The position numbers and the translations under genes are program-made. From UBA12068 sp038318455 (GTDB lineage Bacteria; Patescibacteriota; Minisyncoccia; Moranbacterales; GWC2-37-73), in NCBI GenBank assembly GCA_038318455.1, contig JBBQCF010000004.1, positions 1 through 39,797 of the forward strand: a stretch of 39,797 nt of DNA, given 5' to 3'. The notes under the pieces were generated by a model. The model did no database searches, had not been told where the DNA came from, and saw nothing but the letters and a program-made list of their open reading frames with translations. How positions within the stretch are numbered: position 1 is the first letter of the stretch; the number at the start of each line of letters is the position of its first letter. Of this stretch, positions 1-8,590 are shown piece after piece.

Positions 1-168
1 ATTATGGTGAAGATAAAAAATATTTTAAATGATGAGCGCGAAGAAGTCGCTTCAGCGCATGGTGGACATGGTAAGTTATATTATTTAGAAGTTAACAAAA
101 AAGATATCCAGCCGATGTCATTGCTTAGAAAAACTGTTAGCCAATTCGTTAATTCGTTAATGCGTTAA
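1..168 (+). CDS. Small or truncated protein, possibly cupin-like
   Basis: An open frame runs from the window edge to TAA at 166-168. The first ATG is at 4, which would give 54 residues, but the gene may begin upstream of the window. The middle contains AHGGHGKLYYLEV, reminiscent of the first strand of small cupin proteins, but the HxH and E metal ligands of a cupin never follow. The last residues are encoded by an 8-nt tandem repeat (143-166), which suggests the 3' part of an older gene was lost or replaced there. No Shine-Dalgarno is visible. The family assignment is weak. Confidence 0.35.
   Translation: MMVKIKNILNDEREEVASAHGGHGKLYYLEVNKKDIQPMSLLRKTVSQFVNSLMR
143..166. repeat. 8-nt tandem repeat, 3 units
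   Basis: Three head-to-tail copies of AATTCGTT, the third reading AATGCGTT. They encode the last residues and stop of the upstream reading frame, so the array shapes that protein's C-terminus. It belongs to the 7-9-nt tandem repeats found at several other sites in the window. Confidence 0.75.
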
Positions 169-188
169 TAAATAATTATTTTAGTCTT

Positions 189-1166
189 ATGAATATTCAA
201 GAAATCTACAAATTGGCAATAGAAATGGGGATCAAGGCTGATTTTCGCAGCAAAGAAAAAATCGAAAAAAAGTTAAAAAGAGAAAGTGATAAATATAAGG
301 AATTATCGGCTGACAAGAAAGAACTTTTTGATAAGGAAAGAATGACGAATCCATATTTGGACAGTCGTATTCATTTTGATGGTGGAAATAAAACCATCAA
401 AAAAATTATGGCTGGAATTGATATCGATACTTCTGAACTTATGATGGCTCGCTACATTTCCAATCATGAAAAGCCAGAGTTTGATCTTGTGCTTGGTCAT
501 CATCCAGAAGGAAAAGCTTTGGCCGATCTTTCTGATGTGATGCATCTTCAAGCTGAAATGCTTAGTCAATATGGGGTGCCGATTAATGTGGCGGAAGGAT
601 TGATGAAAGTTCGTATTGGTGAAGTTAGTCGCGGTGTGAGTGCGTCTAATCATTTCAAGGAAGTTGATGCTGCGCGCCTACTCAAAATGAATTTCATGAA
701 TGTGCATACACCATGCGACAATTTGGTGGCAAGATTTGTGGAAGCTAAAATTAATAAGGATAAACCAGAAACAGTTGGGGATGTGATCAAATCTTTGTTG
801 GAAATCCCTGAATATCGCGAGGGACAAATTCGCGGAGCAGGTCCAAGACTCTTCACTGGATCTGAAGAAAATAGTGTTGGAAAGATTGCTTTTTCAGAAA
901 TTACAGGTGGAACTTCAGGTAGTGCTAAGATGTATGAAAAAATGTCACACGCTGGAATAGGTACAATTATTTCAATGCATCAAAGTGAGGAACATCGCAA
1001 AGAGGCAGAAAAAGCTCATATTAACGTGGTGATTGCTGGACACATTTCTTCAGATTCAATCGGAATGAATTTATTTTTGGACGAATTGGAAAAGAAAGGA
1101 ATTGAAATAGTGCCATGTTCAGGACTTATTCGCGTGAGTCGTGTTGGCAGAAAAGTTAAAAAGTAA
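189..1166 (+). CDS. NIF3-like (DUF34) metal-binding protein
   Basis: 325 residues. The NIF3/YbgI/DUF34 family is seen in the LVLGHHPEGKAL segment, the INVAEGL helix, the TPCDNLVARF segment (TPxDN-type motif) and the C-terminal AGHISSDSIGMNLFLDEL. Together these supply the His/Asp/Glu ligands of the family's two-metal centre. Family members are cytosolic ring-forming proteins of unsettled function, sometimes linked to GTP cyclohydrolase-like or stress roles. About 60 lysine-rich residues precede the core. The gene lies 15 nt upstream of the M16 peptidase gene and is probably co-transcribed. There is no Shine-Dalgarno before the ATG. Family assignment is firm and the activity is unknown. Confidence 0.85.
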   Translation: MNIQEIYKLAIEMGIKADFRSKEKIEKKLKRESDKYKELSADKKELFDKERMTNPYLDSRIHFDGGNKTIKKIMAGIDIDTSELMMARYISNHEKPEFDLVLGHHPEGKALADLSDVMHLQAEMLSQYGVPINVAEGLMKVRIGEVSRGVSASNHFKEVDAARLLKMNFMNVHTPCDNLVARFVEAKINKDKPETVGDVIKSLLEIPEYREGQIRGAGPRLFTGSEENSVGKIAFSEITGGTSGSAKMYEKMSHAGIGTIISMHQSEEHRKEAEKAHINVVIAGHISSDSIGMNLFLDELEKKGIEIVPCSGLIRVSRVGRKVKK

Positions 1167-1181
1167 ATTAAATGTGAAAAT

Positions 1182-2450
1182 ATGCTTTATAAAAAAACAA
1201 CTTTAAAAAACGGTCTTAGGATTTTGACTATTCCAGTAAAGGGAACAGCAACAGCAACTGTGATGGTGATGGTTGGCGTGGGATCTCGCTATGAAAATGA
1301 GAAACAAGCAGGCCTTTCACATTTTGTGGAGCATATGCTTTTCAAGGGAACTGAAAAAAGACCGACAGCGCAATCAATCTCTGAAGAGCTTGATGCTATT
1401 GGTGGAGAATTTAATGCTTTTACAGCAAAAGATAAAACTGCTTATTATGCAAAAGTTGATTCTCATCACATCAAGAAAGCATTGGACGTTGTTGCTGATA
1501 TATTTCTTAATTCAAAGCTTGAACAAGTTGAAATCGACAGAGAAAAAGGTCCTATTTTGCAAGAGTTGAGTATGTATGAAGACGAACCTCGTCGCAGTGT
1601 TGGAGATGAATTTGAAAAAATGTTATATCCAAATCAGCCGATGGGTCGTGGAATTGTTGGGTATAAAAAAACAATTTCTGAATTCAAGCGCAAAGACTTC
1701 GTGTCTTATATGAAAAAACATTACAATGCTAAGGAAACTGTGATTTGCGTGGCAGGAAAATTCAAAGAAAAAGAAATTCTGTCTCAAATCGAATCTCATT
1801 TTGCATCTTTTCAAATTGGAGAAATTGCAAAAACAAAAAAAGTTACTGAAAAACAAAGCATTCCAGCTGTGCATGTTAAATTCAAAAAAACTGATCAGAC
1901 ACATTTCATTTTAGGAACTCGTGCGTACGAACAAAATCATAAGGATAGATATGTGTTAGCGCTGCTTTCTATTATCCTGGGAGGAAATATGAGTAGTCGT
2001 TTGTTTATTGAGATTCGCGAAAGAAGAGGATTGGCTTATTTTGTGCATACTAGCGTCGATACTTATCAAGATTGTGGATACATTGCAACGCAAGCTGGAG
2101 TTGAGCATGGTAAAATCGAGCAGACAATTTCAGCAATTTTGGCAGAGTATAAAAAGATTGCAACAGAAAAAGTTGAAAACAAGGAATTGCAAAAAGCAAA
2201 AGATTATGTGAAAGGGCGAGCAGTGATGGGTCTTGAAGCTTCGGATGATGTGGCCATGTTTTTTATTGATCAAGAAATGCATAAGGAAAAAATAATGACT
2301 CCTCAAGAAGTTTTTGCAAAAATAGACGCAGTTACCGTGGAAGATATTTTGCGCGTCAGTAAAGATGTGTTCAAAAATAGTAAACTTAATTTAGCTATTG
2401 TTGGTCCGCATAAAAACACAAAAAGTCTAGAAAAATTATTAAGCTTGTAA
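1182..2450 (+). CDS. M16 family zinc metallopeptidase (processing-peptidase-like)
   Basis: 422 residues, the normal length for single-unit bacterial M16 proteases. The inverted zinc motif HFVEH is at residues 47-51, and a Glu at 128 fits the third-ligand spacing of the family. The C-terminal half carries the inactive-domain signature around GNMSSRLFIEIRERRGLAY, which includes the substrate-binding R/Y pair. The protein is expected to degrade or process peptides in the cytosol; no signal peptide is visible. It follows the NIF3 gene by 15 nt and precedes an AI-2E-type permease by 27 nt, so the three probably form one transcript. Confidence 0.92.
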   Translation: MLYKKTTLKNGLRILTIPVKGTATATVMVMVGVGSRYENEKQAGLSHFVEHMLFKGTEKRPTAQSISEELDAIGGEFNAFTAKDKTAYYAKVDSHHIKKALDVVADIFLNSKLEQVEIDREKGPILQELSMYEDEPRRSVGDEFEKMLYPNQPMGRGIVGYKKTISEFKRKDFVSYMKKHYNAKETVICVAGKFKEKEILSQIESHFASFQIGEIAKTKKVTEKQSIPAVHVKFKKTDQTHFILGTRAYEQNHKDRYVLALLSIILGGNMSSRLFIEIRERRGLAYFVHTSVDTYQDCGYIATQAGVEHGKIEQTISAILAEYKKIATEKVENKELQKAKDYVKGRAVMGLEASDDVAMFFIDQEMHKEKIMTPQEVFAKIDAVTVEDILRVSKDVFKNSKLNLAIVGPHKNTKSLEKLLSL

Positions 2451-2477
2451 TAATATAAAATTATTTAACACAACGCT

Positions 2478-3506
2478 ATGGATAGAAAATCAATCTCAAT
2501 TTCTACTAGTACTATATTTAAAATCGTGGGCGTCCTGTTAGGATTATGGTTTTTGTATTTAGTTATTGATATTGTCGCGCTTTTTTTCTTGTCAGTGATT
2601 TTGACTGCCACGCTTGGTCCTGCAATCGATTGGATGTCTAGACATAAGGTTAACAGGTCATTTGGTGTAATAATAATTTACATTGCATTGATTGTTTTAA
2701 TCGGAGTGTTGATTTCATTTCTTATTCCACCAATGGTCAGTCAGTTTTCAAGTTTCTCGCAAAATCTTCCAAGCTATAATGAAAAATTTTCCAGCACGTT
2801 TGCTGGTGTTGAAAAGTATGCAGCTTCTTTTGGCATTTCTTTTAGCAGTCATGAATTTCTTCAAAATGTTACAGGCAACTTCTTTCAGTCATCAAATCAA
2901 GTTTTTTCAACTACCGTAGGAGTGTTTTCATTTTTTATTTCTATTTTAGTTGTGCTAGCGCTTACTTTCTATATGTCAGTGAAGGAAGACGGCATGAATA
3001 AATTTTTGACTTCAATTACACCTAGGGATCATCAGAAATACGTTATTTCTGTTGCAGATAGAATTAAAAATAAAATTGGGAAATGGATGGTTGGACAAAT
3101 TATTTTGATGGTGATTATATTTGTGCTAGATTTTGTTGCTCTTTCAATTTTCAATATCCCATATGCTCTTATTTTGGCAGTATTGGCCGGTGTTCTTGAG
3201 ATTGTGCCATATCTTGGTCCAATTATTTCAGCGACGCTAGCTTCTATTATTGGATTTTTTATTTCTCCTGTTACTGGGCTTATTGTGCTTGGAGTGCTTA
3301 CTGTTATTCAACAAATGGAAAGTCACGTTATTGTGCCACAAGTAATGAAGAAGGCTGTCGGCCTTAATCCGGTGGTGGTAATCTTGGTATTGCTAATAGG
3401 CGCTGAATTGGGTGGTGTGCTCGGAGCTATTTTAGCTGTGCCGATTGCGACATCATTAAGCGTGGTCGTGGGTGATTTGGTAGATAAAAATGAAGACGTT
3501 GAATAA
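2478..3506 (+). CDS. AI-2E family (PF01594-type) membrane transporter
   Basis: 342 residues with about seven to eight hydrophobic segments. Two occur at the N-terminus, there is a soluble stretch around residues 90-140, and a cluster of helices follows. The order, with the conserved PYLGPIISATLASIIGF loop and the late ESHVIVPQVMKKAVGLNPVVVI segment, is typical of the AI-2E/PerM permease superfamily. Known members export signalling molecules or exchange Na+/H+, so the substrate cannot be read from sequence. It is probably transcribed with the preceding peptidase gene. Confidence 0.88.
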   Translation: MDRKSISISTSTIFKIVGVLLGLWFLYLVIDIVALFFLSVILTATLGPAIDWMSRHKVNRSFGVIIIYIALIVLIGVLISFLIPPMVSQFSSFSQNLPSYNEKFSSTFAGVEKYAASFGISFSSHEFLQNVTGNFFQSSNQVFSTTVGVFSFFISILVVLALTFYMSVKEDGMNKFLTSITPRDHQKYVISVADRIKNKIGKWMVGQIILMVIIFVLDFVALSIFNIPYALILAVLAGVLEIVPYLGPIISATLASIIGFFISPVTGLIVLGVLTVIQQMESHVIVPQVMKKAVGLNPVVVILVLLIGAELGGVLGAILAVPIATSLSVVVGDLVDKNEDVE

Positions 3507-3562
3507 TTTTATTCATCAAGAATGAGTTAATTGTAAGCGCCAGTATTACTTTTTAAAAAAAC

Positions 3563-4498
3563 ATGTCTAACAAATTAGATAAAAATATTTTAGCAACAGT
3601 CATCTACTACGATGGTTTCGGATATCCTTTGACCGCATTTGAAGTGTGGAAATATTTAATCAGGACAGATTATTATTTGCGCAGTAATGATGTGCTTAAT
3701 TTTTCTCTTGCGGATGTTTCCAAGCATCTTAGTGACAAAAATTTAAATAAATTCATTGAACATTTCAATGGTTTTTATTTCTTAAAGGGCCGAAAAAACT
3801 TGGTTGATAATCGAATTGCTAGCGGAAAAATATCCGTTGTAAAAATAAAAAAACTGCGTCGAATTGTTTGGTGGATGCGCTTTTTTCCATTCGTAAGGAT
3901 GGTAGGAATTACTGGAGCGCTCGCTATGAAGAATGCGAAAGCTTCTAGCGATTGGGATTTGTTCATTGTTCTTAAATATGGAAAAATTTGGACAGGAAGA
4001 ACTATTGTAACTGGACTGCTGCACTTTTTCAGACAAAGGCGTCATGGAAAAAATGTCTCGGATAGGGTATGCCTTAATTTTTTTGTGACAGATCAGTCGC
4101 TAGAAGTTATAACAAAAGATTTATTTTCAGCTAATGAATATATGTTTTTATTTCCGCTATACGGCTATGACGTCTATCATAAATTTCAAATAAAAAATCA
4201 GTGGATTAGGAGCATGAAACCATCTTATGCTCTCTGTGAGCTTGCTCCTTTTGATATATTGAACGATTCTTATTTATCAAAAAAAATTAGAATCGCCGGA
4301 GAATGGCTGTTTTCTCCAAAATGGATTGAAAATGTCCTCAAAAAAATTGAAAAAAAACATATCATGCTGAATCCGAAAACTCACCAAGATGGAAGCATGG
4401 TATATGCAAATGATGACGCGCTGGTTTTTTTGCCAAGTCCTCATGGTCCAGTTATTTTTGAAAAATTTAAGGAAAAAATAGAAGAATTGAGAGTTTAA
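3563..4498 (+). CDS. Nucleotidyltransferase-superfamily-like protein
   Basis: 311 residues. The centre contains VGITGALAMKNAKASSDWDLFIV, where GALAM.. followed by DWD resembles the GS...DxD core of polymerase-beta-like nucleotidyltransferases. The N-terminal ~90 residues look like a winged-helix domain (YDGFGYPLTAFEVWKYL..., then ...FYFLKGRK). The rest is basic and aromatic and unassigned. It may act on a nucleotide or RNA substrate, but nothing here defines it. It is a stand-alone gene between the AI-2E permease and secG, with AT-rich flanks. Confidence 0.6.
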   Translation: MSNKLDKNILATVIYYDGFGYPLTAFEVWKYLIRTDYYLRSNDVLNFSLADVSKHLSDKNLNKFIEHFNGFYFLKGRKNLVDNRIASGKISVVKIKKLRRIVWWMRFFPFVRMVGITGALAMKNAKASSDWDLFIVLKYGKIWTGRTIVTGLLHFFRQRRHGKNVSDRVCLNFFVTDQSLEVITKDLFSANEYMFLFPLYGYDVYHKFQIKNQWIRSMKPSYALCELAPFDILNDSYLSKKIRIAGEWLFSPKWIENVLKKIEKKHIMLNPKTHQDGSMVYANDDALVFLPSPHGPVIFEKFKEKIEELRV

Positions 4499-4579
4499 TT
4501 TATATATGCAAATAAGTCGCCGTTATTTATTGCTGTGAAATAATTTTCCCTTATATTAGCCAATATTTTTTAAAAAGTC

Positions 4580-4608
4580 TTGACGTTTAGCGTCAATACT
4601 GCTAAATT
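4580..4608 (+). promoter_or_regulatory. Possible secG promoter overlapping a small palindrome
   Basis: TTGACG (4580-4585) and TAAATT (4603-4608) are separated by 17 nt. The -35 hexamer is the left arm of TTGACG-TTTAG-CGTCAA (4580-4596), which could be an operator or a small hairpin. The -10 match is poor, so this is tentative. Confidence 0.35.
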
Positions 4609-4648
4609 TATATTTAGATACTTTCTATATAATTATTTATATACACAG

Positions 4649-4870
4649 ATGAAAATAATCACTACTATTCAAATCATCGTTGCCATATCACTTGTCGTTT
4701 CTATTTTACTTCAAAATAGAGGCAGTGGTCTTTCTTCCGCTTTTGGGGGAGATTTTGGGGGGTATTATACCAAAAGAGGAATGGAGAAATTTCTTTTCTA
4801 TTTTTCATCAGTGCTGGGAGCTGTCTTTATTGGACTTTCAATTGTAATTATTATAGTTGCAAATCGTTAA
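4649..4870 (+). CDS. secG: Preprotein translocase subunit SecG
   Basis: 73 residues from the ATG at 4649. Two hydrophobic helices flank the family loop ILLQNRGSGLSSAFGGDFGGYYTKRGMEKFL, where the QNR..GLS.AFGG pattern is diagnostic. SecG associates with SecYE in the membrane and assists protein export. A longer frame starting with TTG at 4580 would add 23 residues with no counterpart in the family and would begin inside the small palindrome, so the internal ATG is preferred. It is followed after 95 nt by the oligopeptide-binding protein. Confidence 0.9.
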   Translation: MKIITTIQIIVAISLVVSILLQNRGSGLSSAFGGDFGGYYTKRGMEKFLFYFSSVLGAVFIGLSIVIIIVANR

Positions 4871-4965
4871 TATTTTTTTGAGGGTAAAATCTTTGAGAAA
4901 TAATGAGATAATAATTTATCATTAAACTTATTAGTACTTATTCCGATAGTAAAATAAAATACTTA

Positions 4966-6642
4966 TTGCCAAAAAACTGGAAAACAATAGGCAAAACACT
5001 TACATTTAAGGAAAAGTTTGTTGTAGCTATCCTGCTTTTGGTTATTGCTATTTCGCTAGTGGTGTGGTTGGGATCTTTTTATTTTAATGCTACTAAAGAA
5101 GTTCCTAAGGTTGGAGGTGAATATGTGGAGGGAATTGCTGGTCAGCCGTTATACCTTAATCCACTTTTGTCGCAAACCAGTGAAGCAGATAGCGATCTAG
5201 TACAGCTAGTTTTTGAGGGTCTTTTTAAATATAATAAAGATGGAAAATTGGTCACAGCGCTAGCTGAAAATTATACTATATCTGAAGATCAAAAAGAATA
5301 TACAATTCATCTTCGACCAGGAATACTTTGGCATGATGGAATCGAGCTAAACGCTAATGATGCATTTTTTACTTTTAATATTTTGCAAGATTCCGCATAT
5401 AAGAGTCCGCTTCGGCAAAGCATGCAAGGCGTGGAAGTGCAACTGATTGATGATTATACTATTAAATTTACCTTAAAAAATCCATATGTGGGCTTTTTGG
5501 AAAATTTAACAGTTGGTTTGTTGCCTAAACATGTCTGGGAAAATATAGCACCAGAAAAATTTGCATTGGCAGAAGCAAATTTGCACCCTATTGGTAGTGG
5601 TCCATATCTTTTTACTAATTTGCAAAAAGACTCTGGTGGAAATATTTCAACCCTACAGCTTACTGCTAATAAAAATTATTATGCAGGAGCACCTTTTATT
5701 TCAAAGATGATGTTTAATTTTTATCTTGGAGACGAAGAGCTTATCGCTGCTTATAATAAAAAAGAAATAATGGGAATGGGAAGTATTCCACCTGAAAATG
5801 TTAAAGATATCAAAAATGCCAAAAGCACTAATTTGCATAATCTTATAATACCTCGTTATTTTTCAGTGTTTTTTAATCAAACGAAAAATGTTGCGCTAGC
5901 AAATGACTCGGTGCGAAAAGCTCTTGATATGGCAACAAACAGGCAAGAAATTATTGACAAGATTTTATATGGAAAAGGAGGAGCACTCAAATCTCCATTT
6001 TTACCTCAAATTAATGGCTATAAAGAAATTGGCAGTGTAAATGCTGATATTGAAGGTGCCAACAAAATCTTGGACGAGGCTGGTTGGATTTTGGATAAAA
6101 GTGACAATGTTCGCAAAAAAGATAAAGATGCATTAGCTTTTGAGTTGGTGACAACTGATTGGCCAGAGCTTAATCAGTCAGCCGAGCTATTGAAACAGCA
6201 GTGGGCAAAAATTGGAGCCAATGTTTCTATTAAAGTTCTAACAGTTTCAGATTTGCAACAAAATTATATTCGTACGCGAGAATATGATAGTCTCTTGTTT
6301 GGTCAAGCTATTAGTTTTAGTCCTGATCTATATTCATTTTGGCACTCTTCGCAAAAACGTGATCTAGGACTAAACCTTTCTCTTTTTGATAATAAGGATG
6401 CGGATGGTTTGCTTGAAAATTTGAGACAAGAAACCAATCAAGATAAGCGTATTGAAAATTATCAACAATTTCAAGATATTTTAGCTAAGGAAATTCCAGC
6501 AGTTTTTCTTTATTCTAGATATTATCTGTACCCTGTAAATAATAGTGTGAGAGGAATGGATGCTACTGATATTAACAATCCAGCTCAAAGATTTGTGGAT
6601 GTTGAAAAGTGGTTTGTGAAAACTAAAAGAATTTTAAAATAA
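4966..6642 (+). CDS. Oligopeptide-type ABC substrate-binding protein (SBP family 5)
   Basis: 558 residues from a TTG codon; no ATG lies at the right place. A membrane anchor (about residues 18-41) is followed by the extracellular SBP_bac_5 fold. Visible signatures are AGQPLYLNPLLS, the LVFEGLFKYNKDGKLVTALAENY segment, LRPGILWHDG, and VRKALDMATNRQEII. No lipobox Cys is seen, so the protein is probably anchored by the uncleaved N-terminal helix. It would present peptides to an OppBCDF-type importer, but no permease or ATPase gene is adjacent. Confidence 0.9.
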   Translation: MPKNWKTIGKTLTFKEKFVVAILLLVIAISLVVWLGSFYFNATKEVPKVGGEYVEGIAGQPLYLNPLLSQTSEADSDLVQLVFEGLFKYNKDGKLVTALAENYTISEDQKEYTIHLRPGILWHDGIELNANDAFFTFNILQDSAYKSPLRQSMQGVEVQLIDDYTIKFTLKNPYVGFLENLTVGLLPKHVWENIAPEKFALAEANLHPIGSGPYLFTNLQKDSGGNISTLQLTANKNYYAGAPFISKMMFNFYLGDEELIAAYNKKEIMGMGSIPPENVKDIKNAKSTNLHNLIIPRYFSVFFNQTKNVALANDSVRKALDMATNRQEIIDKILYGKGGALKSPFLPQINGYKEIGSVNADIEGANKILDEAGWILDKSDNVRKKDKDALAFELVTTDWPELNQSAELLKQQWAKIGANVSIKVLTVSDLQQNYIRTREYDSLLFGQAISFSPDLYSFWHSSQKRDLGLNLSLFDNKDADGLLENLRQETNQDKRIENYQQFQDILAKEIPAVFLYSRYYLYPVNNSVRGMDATDINNPAQRFVDVEKWFVKTKRILK

Positions 6643-6652
6643 AACAGTTATC

Positions 6653-6676
6653 ATATAAACATATAAACATATAAAC
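6653..6676. repeat. 8-nt tandem repeat, 3 units, abutting a start codon
   Basis: Three perfect copies of ATATAAAC occupy exactly the 24 nt before the ATG at 6677, where a ribosome binding site would lie. The unit is the reverse complement, rotated, of the TATGTTTA octamers seen before folD and yvcK. Confidence 0.8.
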
Positions 6677-7285
6677 ATGGATATCGATTTTACTAATGTA
6701 CCCAAGCATTACGCTGCAAGAAAACATGAAAAAATGCAAGATGTTTTGATGGATCCAAATGGCGAAGGTCCAGCAGTTCATTATTATATGATTCGTGGCG
6801 GTGTGCAACAGAGAAATACAACTGTTTGGGAGCCAGGAACAATATCTAGGGAATACATCAAGACTTATGGTCATTATCATGTAGGAAGTTTGAGTGAGAC
6901 TTATTCGATTGTGTTTGGACAGGGTGTGGCGCTTATGCAGCGATTGGCTGTTGATTCTGATGGTGAATTGATTGCAGATCAAGTAGAAGAATTCAAGGCT
7001 ATTTTAGTTAAGGCTGGAGATGAGATTTTTATGCCTGAAGGATTTGGACATCTTTTGGCCAACACTGGAGAAACTTATTTTGTTTGCATCGATGATAGCC
7101 CTGTGGATTTTGAAGATCGCGACCCAGTAAGTTTTCCAGGACATGCGAATTATGAACTGGTAAAAAAAATGAGAGGTTTTGCTTATTATGTCATTGAGCA
7201 TGAAGGAAAACCGGCGCTCAAAAAAAATTCAAATTATAAAAGTATTATAAAAGAGGATTTAGGGGGACTTGCTGTTGTTGAATAA
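6677..7285 (+). CDS. Cupin-type glucose-6-phosphate isomerase
   Basis: 202 residues matching the archaeal-type cupin phosphoglucose isomerase family (PF06560-like). The metal motif is KTYGHYHVGSLSETYSIVFG, giving His-x-His and a later Glu. The second cupin motif is GDEIFMPEGFGHLLANTG with the fourth His. The enzyme interconverts glucose-6-phosphate and fructose-6-phosphate with a bound divalent metal and is unrelated to the usual bacterial Pgi fold. It directly precedes a gene whose C-terminal half is another sugar-phosphate-isomerase cupin, which suggests a sugar-phosphate operon. An octamer array occupies its leader. Confidence 0.88.
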   Translation: MDIDFTNVPKHYAARKHEKMQDVLMDPNGEGPAVHYYMIRGGVQQRNTTVWEPGTISREYIKTYGHYHVGSLSETYSIVFGQGVALMQRLAVDSDGELIADQVEEFKAILVKAGDEIFMPEGFGHLLANTGETYFVCIDDSPVDFEDRDPVSFPGHANYELVKKMRGFAYYVIEHEGKPALKKNSNYKSIIKEDLGGLAVVE

Positions 7286-7303
7286 GAATTATTTTTAAAA
7301 ATC

Positions 7304-8107
7304 ATGAAAAGTAATAAAAAGAAAATAGTGGTCGCTGTTAGCGGTGGTTTTGATCCGATTCACATCGGGCACATTCGCATGTTCCAAGAGGCTAAAAAAT
7401 TAGGAACTCATTTATTGGTTATTATAAATAATGATAATTGGCTTAAGAAGAAAAAACATGACATTTTTATGTCAGACAAAGAAAGGAAGGAAGTTATTGA
7501 GTCGCTCAAGGCAGTGGACATGGTTGTGTTGACTGATCACAAAAAAAATCCTTCTGACATGAGTGTTTGCAATGAACTTAGAAAATACAAGCCGAATGTT
7601 TTTGCTAATGGTGGAGATAGGAAAAAAAGTAATATTCCAGAAGTTCCAGTTTGTGAAGAAATCGGATGCAAAATGATTTTTAGTGTCGGCAAAGGAGGGA
7701 AAGTTCAGTCTAGTTCGTGGCTTTTGGAAAAATATGTAAAAAAAGTTTCCAATAAAGCCGAGAAACGTCCTTGGGGAAAATATGAAGTCTTGGTTGATGA
7801 TGATAATCACAAAGTGAAAAAAATCACGGTTTTGCCTGGGGCATCTTTGAGCTTGCAATCGCATGAGAAAAGAGCGGAACATTGGGTAGTGGTAAAGGGA
7901 AAGGCCAAGGTTGTTAATGGTAAGAAGCTACTCGCTTTGCATGAAAATGAAAGTACATATATTTCAATTGGCGCAAAACATCGACTTTCTAATCCTGGGA
8001 AAGAAAATCTTGAAATTATTGAAGTTCAAACGGGCAATTATTTAGGCGAAGATGATATTATTCGCTATGAAGATAAATATGGACGCAAGACAGGAACTTC
8101 CGTTTAA
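7304..8107 (+). CDS. Fusion: nucleotidyltransferase (cytidylyltransferase-like) + mannose-6-phosphate isomerase type II cupin
   Basis: 267 residues, two domains. Residues ~6-145 are a Rossmann-type nucleotidyltransferase of the TagD/RfaE-C class: GGFDPIHIGHIRMFQEAKKLG holds the HxGH catalytic motif, and a KGGKVQSSSW segment replaces the usual C-terminal ISSS-like signature. Residues ~152-267 match the cupin of type II mannose-6-phosphate isomerases: RPWGKYEVL, SLQSHEKRAEHWVVVKGKA, and the final LGEDDIIRYEDKYGR. Type II enzymes normally pair this cupin with a GDP-mannose pyrophosphorylase domain; here the partner is a different nucleotidyltransferase. The likely role is in activated-sugar or alditol synthesis, substrate unknown. 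It follows the cupin glucose-6-phosphate isomerase by 18 nt. Confidence 0.85.
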   Translation: MKSNKKKIVVAVSGGFDPIHIGHIRMFQEAKKLGTHLLVIINNDNWLKKKKHDIFMSDKERKEVIESLKAVDMVVLTDHKKNPSDMSVCNELRKYKPNVFANGGDRKKSNIPEVPVCEEIGCKMIFSVGKGGKVQSSSWLLEKYVKKVSNKAEKRPWGKYEVLVDDDNHKVKKITVLPGASLSLQSHEKRAEHWVVVKGKAKVVNGKKLLALHENESTYISIGAKHRLSNPGKENLEIIEVQTGNYLGEDDIIRYEDKYGRKTGTSV

Positions 8108-8123
8108 GCTGGACGGCTTGTTG

Positions 8124-8152
8124 TTGACATTTTAGACATATTGGTATATACT
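8124..8152 (+). promoter_or_regulatory. Canonical sigma70 promoter for the RNase J leader
   Basis: TTGACA at 8124-8129 and TATACT at 8147-8152 are separated by exactly 17 nt, close to consensus. Transcription would begin near 8159, leaving about 430 nt of untranslated leader before the RNase J start. Confidence 0.8.
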
Positions 8153-8590
8153 TAATATATAAGTGAACTACTTTTGAGATATTGCTTTGTATAAGCCTTC
8201 TTCTACAATAAATCACAAATAAAAAAGAAATTTCAGTGCCTCTTTGTGCATAATTTTAGCTTTTTTGTATTTATCTTCAATATGTTGATGATGATTTGCC
8301 ACAAATGGCATATCTTTTAGTAGTAATAATAAGAAATTAACAAACTTTAATATAAGTAAAAACTCAACTTTTTAATTCGCTTGTCTGCCCATGAGGAAGA
8401 TAATATTGAGAGTTACTTTGAAAAATAGTTGATAAAAAATTCACCCGGTTAAATAATTTTAAATTTTCTAAAAAAATTAAAATTAAGACTCTATTTTTAA
8501 TGGGTGAAATTTAAAGAAGAAAATTAACAAACTTAATAAAAAAATAAGTCGTTGCTCTTAAGGAGACTCGAATCTTATTTAACTGGGTAA
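8153..8590 (+). promoter_or_regulatory. Long AT-rich 5' leader of RNase J with a two-part hairpin
   Basis: No credible gene lies here. At 8440-8508, TTCACCC pairs with GGGTGAA and encloses a second arm, 8455-8467 pairing with about 8472-8484 with one mismatch. A near-duplicate of about 20 nt (around GAAATTAACAAACTT) occurs at 8333-8352 and 8519-8538. A strong AAGGAG lies at 8560-8565, but 25 nt before the ATG, too far for normal initiation. Escherichia coli rne has a long self-regulating 5' leader; a similar role here is inference. Confidence 0.5.

Noticed and set aside
4580..4648. TTG start at 4580 for secG
   Set aside because: It would add 23 residues absent from SecG proteins and begins inside a small palindrome; the ATG at 4649 gives the normal length.
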